A stretch of 64,000 nucleotides of DNA, taken from the NCBI GenBank assembly GCA_907165275.2, contig OU015650.1:12492001-12556000 (forward strand). The letters are read 5' to 3'. Shown here piece after piece: positions 13,942-27,000 of this stretch (its first letter is position 1; the number at the start of each line of letters is the position of its first letter). Both the position numbers and the translations under genes were made by a program. The stretch comes from Zygaena filipendulae. Taxonomy: Eukaryota > Arthropoda > Insecta > Lepidoptera > Zygaenidae. The notes beneath the pieces were generated by a model. It saw nothing but the letters and a program-made list of their open reading frames with translations. It did no database searches and was not told the DNA's origin.

Positions 13942-14097
13942 GGGGCCCTATTTTTGAATCGCTTGAATTACTTTCACCGTTCACGCACGGAATCGCGAAT
14001 TCACTTGCGAATCCTCATGCATTTTTTAAGCATTCACGCGTGGATCTTGTAATTCCGTGTGCGAATAGTAATTCGAACGATTCAAAAATCGACCCCC
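13942..14097. mobile_element. Palindromic GGGGCC MITE
   Basis: Left end GGGGCCCTATTTTTGAATCG, with the right end its near-complement (CGATTCAAAAATCGACCCC). About 156 bp, non-coding. A partial relative (TTGAATCGTTCGAATTACTT) is at 24097-24160. Confidence 0.75.
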
Positions 14098-14337
14098 AGA
14101 GCGCGCTCGAGCGCGTTAACAGTATGTTCTCTTTTTCGTCTGTGAGCGCGTTCAAGTGCACATACGGTACGGTAGTAGTGATTACCTTCTCTCTGGTAGT
14201 ATATCTAAGTACTTTGTGGAGTGCACTTGTGCGGTAGTATCTCTAAATAGTTTGTGCACTTGTGCGAATCCACGGAACGCACCTCGCTATTTTGCTGTCG
14301 CGTCAGCCGTCAGTCAGTTCACAGACAGTGTTTATGC

Positions 14338-14826
14338 TACGTTCACACGCGCGCCGTGCAGCCCGGCGGGCTGCCTGGCGGGCTGCGCGGCATGCAGCCC
14401 GTCCCGGGCCGGCGGACATTCAAGCTGTTTACACGCACGCCGTCGTGTCAGTCAGTGCCAGAATGGCGAGCAGCGAGGATCTCGGTGTTGTTGCTGCCAT
14501 ATCCTTTGGCTTAACTTATTTTTATTGGAAAAAGGAACAAAATTATGAACGATTGTAATATCCGATCGTAGCGACTTTCTTAGCAACGTTGAATGAAGAT
14601 CCACTCGTCGCGAAAGCGCGGGACAGACTGACTGCCCGCGCGCGTGTAAACAGTCACCGGGCGCCCGCACATTCATCCTTTGAACTTTGCCAAAAAACCG
14701 ACACTTGCCCGATTCGCGGCATTCACGTTCACAGGCGCGTTCACGGGCTCGGGCGTACCGTTTACACGCTCGTGAATGTGAATGTGCACGTTGAATGTAG
14801 AGTTGAACGCACGCGTGTGAACTTAC
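14338..14826 (+). mobile_element. Truncated PIF/Harbinger-like element
   Basis: Ends are inverted: TACGTTCACACGCGCGCCG on the left, and on the right the complement reads TAAGTTCACACGCGTGCGTT, with TAC/TTA-like three-base edges. GC-rich inside. It contains a short frame at 14463-14558, MASSEDLGVVAAISFGLTYF and so on, of the kind that opens many HARBI1-like transposases, but nothing follows it. It ends about 105 bp before the BSF-like start codon, so it lies in the promoter or 5' UTR. Confidence 0.55.
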
Positions 14827-14931
14827 CATTACAAATCACACTCGCACTCCTCTCACTCTCTGACTTTCACAGTTGTACCACCACTTATTATATTTTTTAA
14901 AATTTTAGCAAGATATTTATATTTGTTTACA

Positions 14932-15059
14932 ATGTTTACCCGAAACTGCGTTAAATTGGCTCGCTCTACTAGAACTTTTCTAAATAAAAATATTCCTATT
15001 TATGAAAAAAGTTTTTCGCCGAGTTCAACCCAATCAGATGTTGGAATTCCTTCATTAAG
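14932..15059 (+). CDS. bsf: BSF-like exon 1, start codon and mitochondrial presequence
   Basis: Starts MFTRNCVKLARSTRTFLNKN, rich in R, K, S and T with no acidic residue at first, as expected for a mitochondrial targeting peptide. Exon 2 needs an incoming phase of 2. The best-fitting donor is AG|GTTAAA after 15059, which is weak. The reading frame stays open to 15235 and looks coding to about 15100, so the real donor may lie further on or be non-canonical. Confidence 0.55.
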
Positions 15060-18000
15060 GTTAAAAAATTTATTAAAATATATCGATGAAGAAAATGTAC
15101 ACTTTATATTACTAAGTTTAAAACACTTTCAACAATGTTGTGATCTAGATTTTACACAACCCATGCGTTTCCTAATTGTATTCTTAGTCTATATCTATAA
15201 GAACCTTCAATCCCCTATGAAGTTAAGCTGTTTTTAAAAATCTTGCTTATTTTTATAGGTTCCTTACTAACACTACGGAATTGAAAATAAACCAATACAT
15301 TGAGAATTCTCCTTCCAAAGAGCCTATTAAAGTACTGAAACAGAATGGAGTATTACAAAGCAGCCCTATTTCAAATGAAGATCTCCTGGAAAAATTTATA
15401 ACAGGACTGTCAACAGATATATATCAGAAGAATAGAGTGTACAAAAATGATTTAGTCAGGGTATTAAGCAAAGTGAAAGAGATTAATTTTTCAACAAAGA
15501 AACAAGGCCTACTCTTGATTCGATGTTGTACTGAATTATTACCAGACGAAACCCCAGCCTCTAGGATGGCAATATTAGAGCAAGTGTGGAGCACTTTGAA
15601 GTAAATATGTTTTTATTACATAGAACAAATATCCCATTCCTATTGGAAAATCTAAGGTCACACGAATTAAATCTCAACATAGCTTGTTGTTTTTTTTATT
15701 AAACTCATTTTTCTTTTTCCTCAAACATTAAAATAGTTAATTTTGTGTTTATTAAGATAACTGGTCTAGTGGTTACCGAGGTGTGGACAATTTGATTTTT
15801 ATGTGATGAATATTTGTAGTAGTAACAAAATGATGATAGTATTGTCTAAGTATTGTTATTATTTTCTCCTCCAGACCCCATACAAAATTTGAAGTAGAAC
15901 ATTACAATGAGTTACTAAAAGTGTACATAGCAAATAACAGAACTATAACAGCAAGATCATTTATCCAGCAGATGGCACCTGTGAAACCTAATATCACTAC
16001 TTATGAGCTCATATTGAGAGCTCTGGGAGAGGTTTGTCCTATAGGCATTTTTTCATATAGGCTTCTTCTGTGTATTTAAATGGTTGTTACTTGGTAGTTC
16101 ATGCTTGTATTTTTTTTTTCATTAGACCGGTGATTTGAATCAAGCGACAGAGGTTATTTCAAATATGAAGTCACAAAATCTTCCAGCCACTGAGAAAGTG
16201 TTCAATGCCCTCATTATTTGTCAAGGCAAGGCAGGGTGAGTGCAACTCAATATTTTTGTACTTAGTACTCAAAGTTAGAAAAGCCTTCAAAACCACGCCA
16301 CTCCCAAGTTGACAAAGGTTGCCCCACATATCGAAACATGCCTACTCGCATTGAGACAATCTGCCATTGTCACTTCTCAAGTATGTAAGGAGAAGTCTTT
16401 ATAGGCATAGAAGTAGTGTGGTGTTGTGTGTGAGTAAAATGGGCTAGTTGACAAAATTTTAAATTTTAGTCTGTCATGTGATTAAAAAAAATAAAATATT
16501 GGACACATATTTTTTCTTAATTTACATAGACAAAAATGAATTCGAAATGCCGCGTGACGTCACGCCTTGTCACAGTTTGTACGACCTTATGACGTCACGA
16601 GCCCTTCAAATTTTTATGTGCTTTTTAAGTATTTATATACCTACATGTATTTTTTAATTAATTTAAAAATGCAAAATATACGTGTTTATTATTTTTTCAT
16701 TATCTAACTGACGATCTTAAAGATGCCTATTGGCCTTCAGTATGTGTAGTATAATTTTGTGTTCGTCCGTAAATCACAAATTGCTTAATATGCTTCGCCT
16801 AAAAATACTCGTGCTCGGAGCTATGCACTAGGTATACAATTTGAGTAATACTGGGTTCACTTCTGCAGAAATCTAATGAACATCCAAGAAGTCCTGTCAA
16901 TGATGAAATCATTAAAACTGGAGAGTTCTGTGAGCACATACACGGCAGTGGCGAGGGCGCTGGCGTGGAATCAAAAACAGGATTTGCTACTGGCCGAAAT
17001 GGATAAGGCGCAAAAAAATGGAATTGAGTTTGATGAGACACACATAATGGAGATTGTTAAAACTTTGTCTGCTGTTGGGTTGTATGGGGTGATACCTCGG
17101 GTATGAATCATGTTGATTGTTAACGCAATCACTAATCAGTCAATATTATTGTTTAAGATTAAAAATAGGCCAATTTTTTCAACTTTTGCATTCGTACGCA
17201 ACTTAGCGCGCCTTCTCGCGTATCCAGTCGAATTGACATCATTTCTCTTCTACTCCATTAAAAAGTCTTAGCGTGAAATCAAAAATATATGTATTAGGTT
17301 ATAATTATTATATCTCTTATCAATGATTTATAATATTAGCAATTGAATGCCCTTTCCAGATCCTCAGATACCTTCCCACAGAAACCCTTAACAAGCCATC
17401 TATATCACCGTACATGCAAAGTGTGTCTACATTGCTAGTGTTTCAAAACCATCCGCTGGCCGCACTCGAGATCTACAAATGTCTGCAGCTACCGTCCTTT
17501 GGACCCAAAGATGATCCGGGCTTGCATGGCAGAAGCCTCGTCCGAGACTGTGTGAAAGCATCGCTTGTAAGTTAATTCTATTATTGACTAGCTGTACCCT
17601 GCGGTTTCACTCGCGGTAATTTCGGAGTTCCCGCGGGAATTCCGGGATAAAAAGTACCCTATGTCCTTCTCTGTACCCCTGACAACGTGCATGCCAAATT
17701 TCATTCAAATCCGTTCAGCCGTTTTTGCGTGAGTAAACGTATGCGAGGATAAGAGCTCGAAAGCGCATTTTCATCCGACTTGCTTCAAATTTATTTAGCT
17801 CTTATGTGTCTTAGCGTTATGTTGTATAGCTTATAACCTGCCCAGGAGTATGGACTACTATCGTATCAAGTTTGCTTAAAATCCCTTCAGTAGTTTTTGA
17901 TCCATGCGTGCACATACAGACAGACAGACAGACAAAAAATTTACTGATTGCATTTTTGGCATCAGTATTGATCACCTTTCATCCTCCAATATTAATTTTG

Positions 18001-21000
18001 AATATAATATTCAATGTACAGAATTAACCTCTCTACAGTTTGATTATAAGTATAGATAATAGGGTCTTGAAAATAGTCTGTTAGTTTGTGAATTGGTTAC
18101 CCACCCAATTCGTTGTTGAAATGCTTTGAGCGTATGAATAGCAATTATTACTTTGAAGGTTGCAAGCGGTTCTTGAGGACAGTCAGAGGCGTCTCTAGCC
18201 CTTGTGGCGCCCGTGTGCAGCCAGTAACCTGGCGCCCTCGAGCGGGGTCAAAATGGAATACAAGTGGAATACTAACAGTTATACAGGGTGTTAGGTAAAA
18301 TAGAGCAAATCTCTTAAGGGGTGATACTACTCATGAAACTCAACAACTTTCCCCAGGGAACGCATATCGAATTCTCAAAAAAAAAATTGTACTTTGTATG
18401 GGAGCGGTCAGCTGATTGGCCAAATATCCATACAAAGTCCAAATTGTTTTTTTTTTTTTGAGAATTCGATATGGGTTCCTTGGGGAAAGTTGTTCAGTTT
18501 CATGAGTAGAAACACCCCTCAAGAGATTTGCTCTATTTTACCTAACACCCTGTATTTTCAAACGGAAATTCGGATGCAAATGGTGCAATTTTAAATGATG
18601 TCAGGAAGCAAAAAGTTTTTTAGGAAAGAAGGGGTTATAAGAATAAAAAAATCACAACTTTGTAGTTCTTTCAAAATTCTTTCAAGGACGCTCGTACACA
18701 CAAATATTTAATATAATAACACACAAATGTATTTACAAAAAAGTTACTTTTCGAGCTTTTGCATTAGCGAAATCATTAACAATGTCATTAACTTCAATTT
18801 TGATTTCGTGTTCAATACTTATTAACGATAAATTTGTCAATCTACTTTGCGACAATGTTGATCTAAGGTAGTTTTTAATTACACTCGAGAGCAATGAATC
18901 CGGGTCACTTATGAATGTTAAAAATCTCGGAAACTAAAAATGATAGGTTAATGCAATAAATTGTATTTAATAGACAATATAATACTCCTTAAATGAAAGT
19001 AAAAAAAATATGAGTCACCATACATTTTATTAACACAAAATTACATAAAGAAAAAAACTGCTGATCTCTCCTTAAAACAAAAATAGGAAACATGAAATTT
19101 TTGAACTTTATTACGATTTTCTTGAATTTTAATACTTCGTATTGCCTCCTCGTGCTTCCATTACTGCGTTTACGCGGTTTGGCATGCTGTACACCAAGTT
19201 CCTTATACGATTTTGGGGAATATTCTCCCATTCCTCTGTGAGAGCAATTTTGAGCTCACGAAGCGTGATTGGGGGAGGGTTTCGCTGTTTTACGCATCTG
19301 CCTAGCTCGTCCCAAGCATGCTCGATCGGGTTGATATCCGGGCTGCGCGCTGGCCACTCCATACGAGTATAATGTTCATCTCTTGAAGGTAGTCATTCAC
19401 AATCCTACCTGTATGAGGTCGGGCATTGTCATGCATAAATATAGCATCCTCACCTAAATTGACCATAAATGGACCAACGTGATCATTGAGGATTTCTTCC
19501 ACATATCTTACGCTAGTTAAAGAGCCGTTTTCTATGATCACCAGCTCTGTGCGACTTTCAGAAGAAATTCCGGCCCACACAAGTACAGACCCACCACCGT
19601 AGGCTACTTTTTCTTCGATGCATGCTTGCTTGAATCTTTCCCCTGGTCTTCGATACACTCTGTATCTTCCATCGTGCTTGTAGAGCATAAATTTTGATTC
19701 GTCGGAGAACATAACTTTTGACCAATCTTCAATACTCCAATTTACGTGGCTCTGGGCATATCTTAGTCTTGAAATACGATGCGCACGCTCCAGTTTAGGG
19801 CCGTTTGCAGGTCTAAGGGGTTTTAAGTTAGATTCAGCAAGCCGACGTCTTACTTTCCATGCACTTGGGTTACTTCCTCCGAGGCGTCGAAACTGATTTG
19901 TGAGTTCAGTTCCTGTGAGAAAGCGATTTCGAAGCATGGTGTTCACCAAGTATCGGTCTTCTCATGCTGTGGTACACCTGGTTCTGCCCGTTCCTGGTCT
20001 GCGTAGGTTAGAACCAGTTTCTTCGTAACGTCGGAGAACTCTTTGTACTGTTGACAGCGACACACCGACAGTCCTGGCTGTATCGCGCTGACTCCGGCCG
20101 GTTTCCAGCATTGTAAGTATTCTGGTGCATTCTTCAGGCGTAAGCGACATAATTTCAGCTTGAATAATGAATATAGAGCACTATCAACATGGTTTATGTA
20201 CCCACATAAATGACAGATTACAAACAAAAGCAAAACCAAATGCTGTAATTTCGTAGTTCCATCTTCGAAAGTGGCCCTTTTTCAAATTTGATTTTTTTAT
20301 GATATAACTTTACAATAACTAAGAAGTTTTAATACCTTCATTTAAGGAGTATTACATTGTCTATTAAATACGATTTATTGCATTAACCTAGCATTTTTAG
20401 TTTCCGAGATTTTTAGGATTCTTTAAGTGACCCGGATTCATTGCTCTCGAGTGTATTTTTAGTTTAGAAAATGACCTTTCGCTATGTGCGACCGTGACTG
20501 GAAGTGTCAGGTGTATCCTCAGTGCTGTGGACAGATTTGGGAACACTGAAATTAATTTATTCGTAAATAAGTAATTTAAAATATCCAACGGCGTAATGGA
20601 ATCATCAATAAACATTGGTAATAATTCGATTTCATTATAGAGCTCGAACTGTTCCACATCTGAAGAGCCAGCATGGCAAAGTTTATTTTCTAAATTAGAG
20701 CAATGTGTTTTTTGTGTATCAGTGTCCAAATCTTTCCAGTTTTTCAATTTTTGAAGAAATGAAAAAATTACATTATTTTCATTCAAAAGTTCGAACCGTT
20801 CGTCGAACTTAGTGATTGCGGTGTCTATTACTATCTATCACCGATGTTTTGTTTTCATGAATTTCGGTAGCTATTTTTGATGACCTCCGACCTCGAGGCA
20901 TGTCGCAATAATTGTGAAAGCAATTAACCAAATCTTACCTTTTATATAATTTTTGGCAAAAGAAAAGCCGATTTACTTCATATTTACATGTTTACTCAAA

Positions 21001-24000
21001 GATGATACTTAATCCAATTGCATCAAGGCTTATTTCGCAAAACTACGATGTAGCGGTAAAACAAAAATTGCGGCACGCGTACACAAGCCTTTGAAAATGA
21101 CCGCCGCACTTCCCTGGGAAATTTAATTTTGAACTTTATAGCATTCTAATACAGCCGAGTTAGCAATGATTGTCGGCCGTGGCGTGTTGTCAAACGAATC
21201 AAAACAAACAGGTGCCGATGCCGGCACCCGCCTTTGGTAGCGATGCGACATTACGCCAATTTAATCTTTTATTATCTGTTTTAAGGCTGCTTTCAAGTTG
21301 AAACAAAAGTAATTGTGTAAATTTAAATAGAGTAGGTAGGAAAAGGAGTAGTTTTGCTTTGCTACCGCGCGCCCGGCGTCGGCCACGGTGGGCGCAGGGT
21401 CTTTGAGAGCGACGCATCTTCGGATGTGTCGCAAGGGCGCTCGGCGCGCGGCGCCCCCTTAGACCCGGCGCCCGTGTGCGCCGCACACCCTGCACTATAG
21501 GTAAAGACGCCTCTGAGGACAGTGAATGATGAGCATGTTTATAAACAAGAAAGGAAACTCAATTGAAAAGTTCATATTATCTAAAGTCCACATTTAAATA
21601 TCCTAAAATTTGAATTCAGTTCAAATATGCTATAGGAAGTGTAATTTTTTTGACATTTGCTCAGACGACAGAAAAATCGAATGGCGACCGAAAAACCGCA
21701 AATCATAAATCCATGTCTAAAAACTTATTTTAAGCTTGATTTGGGTAACACTTTTCGTGTTTAATGCCACGAGAAAATTATAATTTTTCAGCCTTCCAGC
21801 GTGATAGCTCTTGTCGCTCAGGACTTGATGTCGACCGGACGGAACCCGATCGCATTGCAAAACGCGTCGGAGGCCGCTCTGCAGCTCGGAAAAGTGCCTC
21901 TGGCTTTAGATTTGTTCACGCGAATGAAGCAAATGGGAATGCCTCTCCGGCCGCATTACTACTGGCCCATATTAATACACTCGTCCAAGAGTTATGGAGA
22001 GAAAGGTTGGTCGTATTCCTTTATTAGATTAAACGACGGATATTTTCAAGCCAACACGTACATACAATAAAATACAGCATAAACACAGATAAAATACAGA
22101 CACTAACGAAAAAGTTGCGCAGGTTAATGACCTTTAGGTATGCATTTTATCTAGGTATCCGTCATCCGGCGCCATGTTTATTTTAAATATTTGAGGTAAA
22201 AATAAAACTGTCCCTTATTTAATCTAAAATACTGCTAGTATATTATATTGTATAGAGGACTGTTTATGAAAGAACTAGCTGTTCGCCGCGGCTTCACCCG
22301 CGTTAATTTCGGATTTTCCGCGGGAGTTCCGGGTTAAAAATTACCATAATTACCTATGTCCTTCTCTGTACCCTTGACAACGTGTACCTATGCAAAATTT
22401 CGTGGTGATCGGTGGCGTGAAAGCGTAACAAACAAACTCACTTTCGCATTTCTAATAGTATAAGGATTTTGATTTCCTCTCACATGATCCAATCATTGAA
22501 CAGGTATATTGAACACGCTGTCGTCAATGGTCACGATGGACGTGAAGCCGGACTACGAGACGATCATAAACTACGTGCTGCCGTACGTCAGCTTCACGTC
22601 GCCGCAGAACTTGATGAAGAAGTTCAAAGAGGTCGGCCTCCCCGCCACCCTGGTGCTGACGCCCATGATGGAGACGCTGTTGAACAGTGGGCAGGTTCGA
22701 GCGGCCAGTGAGATATGTCAGTTTATTTTATTATATTACTTACTAGCTGTTCCCCGCGGTTTCACCCGCATTAAATTCCAGGATATAAGTACCCTATGTC
22801 CTTCTCTGTACCCCCGACAACGTTTATGCAAAATTTCATGATGATTGGTTGAGCCGTTAAGGCAGACACTACAGACATACAGACAGACAGAGTTACTTTC
22901 ACATTTATAATAATATTAGTAGGGATTCAAATTCAAAAAAAAAAAAAAACAAAATTATTTATTACTTTCACAATATGAACTTATAACTACGTAAATAGCT
23001 GGAGTAATAGGATGATGGAGATATACTTGCCTCAAAATATATTTTTATTGCTAGACTCAATTTTTCCAAGGCAACCTTTGATAATAATAATTATCCACTT
23101 CACTTCCATAATAAGAGAGCTGTACAGTGTACATAGCATGAGAAGCGAGTAGTGGGTACATAACGTTATATGCAAGTGCAATGAGTTATCGTATTGAAGA
23201 ACTCCTGGGCCCTTATTCACTATGACGCCGTAAAAACTGTCTTTCCCTCGTAATCAAAGAAGTTTTACTCCAAAAAGTACGTTTACAACGTTACCTATGG
23301 CATAAAGAATAACAATTTCTAATATTTTGGCATCTATAACGTTTGGAAATGCGATATTGGGACGAGCGTTATGGGCAAGGAATGTTGTTGGTCATAGTGA
23401 ATAAGGGCCCTGTTGAAAACCTTGACAGAAACAGAAAAAGTTATAATAGGTAATTGTAATTTTATCGACGTCGAAAAAGCGGTATTATGGGTCAAATTTG
23501 AATAAAATTGTTTGACTTTGAATTGTTTCTCCCCTAGGTGAACTGTTCGAAGGGAAAGTGGACGCAGAGAAAATAATAAAGCCACTTTTGAAAGGTTATC
23601 TGATAAGTCTAGACCTGAAGTCGACGGTGCACATATTGGAAGATATAACAAAAAAGGCGCTGCATAAAAACAAAGACTGGGTCGGGAGATTCCTGTGTGT
23701 GTTTATGAAGCGTACGAAGGGGGATTTGTCCGAATTCCTGACTGTCGTCAAGGTTTTTGAAAAAATTTTTTTTGCTTTATTTTTGTATGTACTGCTCCAT
23801 AGACAAAGGTAGAAACTGAGCCATACAGATTGACCAATCTCTAGAAAAAAGTTATAGACACAATCAACCATGCGGTCGATACCGGTTTTTTTTTGTACCT
23901 TTACGCGTATGTTTAGATCGTTGGTTTATTGGTTAGCGAACATACTGATACGCTAAGTGTCGCGGGTTCGATTCTTGCGACAGGGTAAAAATTTAGGTGA

Positions 24001-27000
24001 CGAACTTTGGAACAATTATATTAGAACTCAATTATTAGATTATTATTAGAATTGAATTCAATTCAAATCAATTCCATTTATCTATTTACACATAATTGAA
24101 TCGTTCGAATTACTTTCGCTCACGGAATCGCTAGATTCACATGCGAATGCTCATAAGAGGCATGTTGACTAATTTTTTTTTAGTTCGTCTTGTAGATTAT
24201 AAAAAAATATTGGACACTAATTTTTTACGTAATCAAAAAATAACGGCGATATATTGAGTTGAAATTTCGCTATTCTGTCAGTTTGTATGGCGGTTTTTGC
24301 GGTTAGTGACGTCACGACCCCCTCACCCTAAACTTTAATGTGTTTTATCTCTGTATATTTTAATTTATTTGAAAAAGCAAAAAATAGGTGTCTATTGTTT
24401 TTTTATTTTCTAACTGACGGACTAATTAGAATTTTGATTTTCAAAAGTAGTCAACATTCCTATTCTAGAAAAATACCAATTCTATCTAGCCGCACGATCG
24501 TTTTGTCTCTCTCACACTTTCACGTATTCACTTTACAGCTATTTAAAAAAAGAAACCTTCAGTCCACTCTCACTGTTGTCTACCGTCACCGAATAGATAA
24601 ATTCCAATCACCAGGCTCTGCAGTTGACCCGTCTCAAGATATCGACGTCGGCAGCCGACTACTGCATGGGCCGGCTGTCGGACAAGTGCAGCGAGGAGAG
24701 AGTGCAGCAACTGAGGAACACCCTGGGAGCACTGACGGACGAGAACTTGGTGGACGAAGGCGAAATGTTCACGCAACAACTGCCTCATCCGGTACGTGAC
24801 ACCCGAGCTCGAGAAACGATCTTTTTAACCGGCTTCAAAAACGGAGGAGGTTCTCAATTCGACGCGTATGTTTTGTTTTTGCAATAGACTTTCGCATACA
24901 GGGCATTCAGCTAGCGTCAAGCTAACGTAAATTGATTTTTTATAAGCTGACGTATATAAATCTATTTTTATAATATTTGATTCCTCTGCGGCTTAACCCA
25001 AGTAACTTATCAGAGTTTCTCAGGATATCTTTGTATTGTGATAGAGATTCTTTATGGCATAAAGATAAGAGAATGACATAGAGAAAGGTGTTTCGTCATC
25101 TCTGCCCGCCTCTCCGGGATGTGGACGCAAGCTATATATTATACTAGCCGTTCCCCGCGGTTTCACCCGCGTTTATTTCGGAGATCCCGAGGGTATTCTG
25201 AAATAAAAGTACTACTCTATATTTTTTCTATATCTACCTTTGACAACGTGTAGTATGCAAAATTTAATGCAGTTTGATAGTTTCACCCGTGTCAATTTCA
25301 GAGTTCCTGTGAGAATTCCGGGATAAAAAGTACACTATGTCCTTCTCTGTACCTAACTAAGGCGTGAAAGCGTAACAAACAAACAAACAAACTCACTTTT
25401 TGCATTTGTATAATAGTAAAGATCGGTGTCATAACTTTCAGAAACAAATGAACGAGGAAGCTCTTCGGGCGCACCTCGCCGAGTTGGAAGCTAAGGGCAT
25501 GAACACACGGGGCGTCCTGCGGAAACTGCTGCAGCAGTACTGCAGGGAGGGCAACTTGACGGCTGCCAGGGAAATGGCGCGGAAGTGTGTGGAGGAAGGG
25601 GTTAGTACAGCGATTTGTGAAAAAAAAAAGTTGCATATTACATTATAATTGTTATGTATGCCTTCCCATACAGTTCCATTCCAGTTGATTTAATATCCTA
25701 CTTAGTGTACTTTTATAAGAAAAGCAACCCATAAGTAGGAACGTGATTATTATTAGTCTGTGCACAACTGTCACTGCAATAAAACAGCATTATATTCATG
25801 TTATGTGTGAACTTTTGGCGGGATTTTTAGCAGAGTGGACGTCAGTTTTATTTCTTTGTTTTGCAAATTAGTTTATCGTGATTAATATTGTGTGAATATG
25901 GCGGACTTTGCATAATAGTGATCCATTAGTGATGAACAGTGTGCGGAAACAGTGAAATAAGATGAAAATGGGTGTTCGCCGGGAGGTTTTCGTTTTTCTA
26001 TACAACTTCCCACAAAGCGTCCTATTAAGGTTCAACTGCGAAGATTTGCTGGCAAAAGTTCCGGTAAAGCATTGAAATGCATCTCACCAATGTATTTCGA
26101 TGTAAATAACTTAAGGAGAAGAAATATACCACTGAATTGGCTATATGGACTAAGTTTCCTTCTGCCTCCCCCGAAAGGGGTAAACTTCACCAAAAAAAAA
26201 ATCATGTTATGTGTTTTAATCAAGTTTTAATACATAATAATAATGTATAGGGTGTTAGGGAGGAACTTAAGAGGCTATACAGTATTCGATTCTCGTATCG
26301 TATATTTTAATGTGATTCGCAATCCGTCGCCAAATTTTAACCAAATAATATAGATATAACGTTAATTTTTGGCGTAATTAACCTACTTAATAGGTAATTA
26401 GGTCGTCGTCCAAGGTTATTCACCGCTCCTTTTGCTTTGTGCTGTCGATCTGTCGCCAATGCGGTGATAGGCATTGTTCTAGTCCATATTAATAAAGGCT
26501 ATTGCAAGAGTCGACCAACTTTCTCATTGCCCGTGAAAAATGAAGATGATTAACCAAGACCTGAAAGCGCATACATATATAAATAGTTATGTCTAAGATT
26601 TGAGAACGTATCCGATCTAAGTTTGCATCGTTCCACGTCCCACAGGTGTACCTCTCTGCGGGCATGAAGGCGGCGATATTCGACCTCCACGTGAAGTTGG
26701 GCGAGATCGACCTGGCCGAGATGGCACTGGCCGACCTCAACAAGACCTCGCCCAACTTCACCCTGGACGAGTTCAAGGTCATCGACTTCGCCACGCTCAT
26801 GGTGTACAGGAAGAAGATCGACCAAGCGTTCCAGCTGATCAGCGAACAGGGGAAGAAGAGGTGAGGTTTATATTATCACCAGCCGGTGGTTTCACCAGTG
26901 AAAATTTTGGAGATCCCGCGGGAATTCCGCCTAAAAAGTACCCTATGTCCTTCTCTGTAACTTTGAAAACGTGTATGCAAAATTTCATGATGATCGGTTC

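Larger units (their letters stand above)
1..14337. other. Intergenic region, no supported gene
   Basis: I find no exon chain or recognisable protein on either strand here. The open frames are short, lack homology that I recognise, and mostly run through repeats. What can be supported is repeat DNA: Helitron-like copies, a tRNA-derived SINE at about 3.5-3.65 kb, MITEs at 4.6, 6.3, 8.8 and 13.9 kb, and diverged tandem duplications at 1.0-1.35 kb and 7.17-7.33 kb. Distant enhancers of the gene starting at 14.93 kb could lie here but cannot be seen by eye. Confidence 0.6.
18184..21515 (-). mobile_element. hAT transposon (defective), with two nested elements
   Basis: Flanked by the 8-bp duplication AGGACAGT (18176-18183 and 21516-21523). 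Both ends carry the inverted repeat CAGAGGCGTCT, followed by GC-rich sub-terminal sequence. An 8-bp duplication and a C-A-G start are hallmarks of hAT. It encodes part of a ZMYM1/TTF-type hAT transposase on the minus strand, split by a Tc1-like element. After removing nested insertions only about 1.5 kb remains, so it is a deletion derivative. It lies in intron 6 of the BSF-like gene, in opposite orientation. Confidence 0.9.

Noticed and set aside
14156..14900. Several overlapping ORFs of 86-130 codons on both strands
   Set aside because: Created by the GC-rich Harbinger-like element; frames compete, no splice structure and no recognisable domain beyond the first 31 codons at 14463.
15150..15258. 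A 39-bp intron using AA|GTTAAG at 15219
   Set aside because: The phase would fit exon 2, but 39 bp is below a plausible insect intron length.
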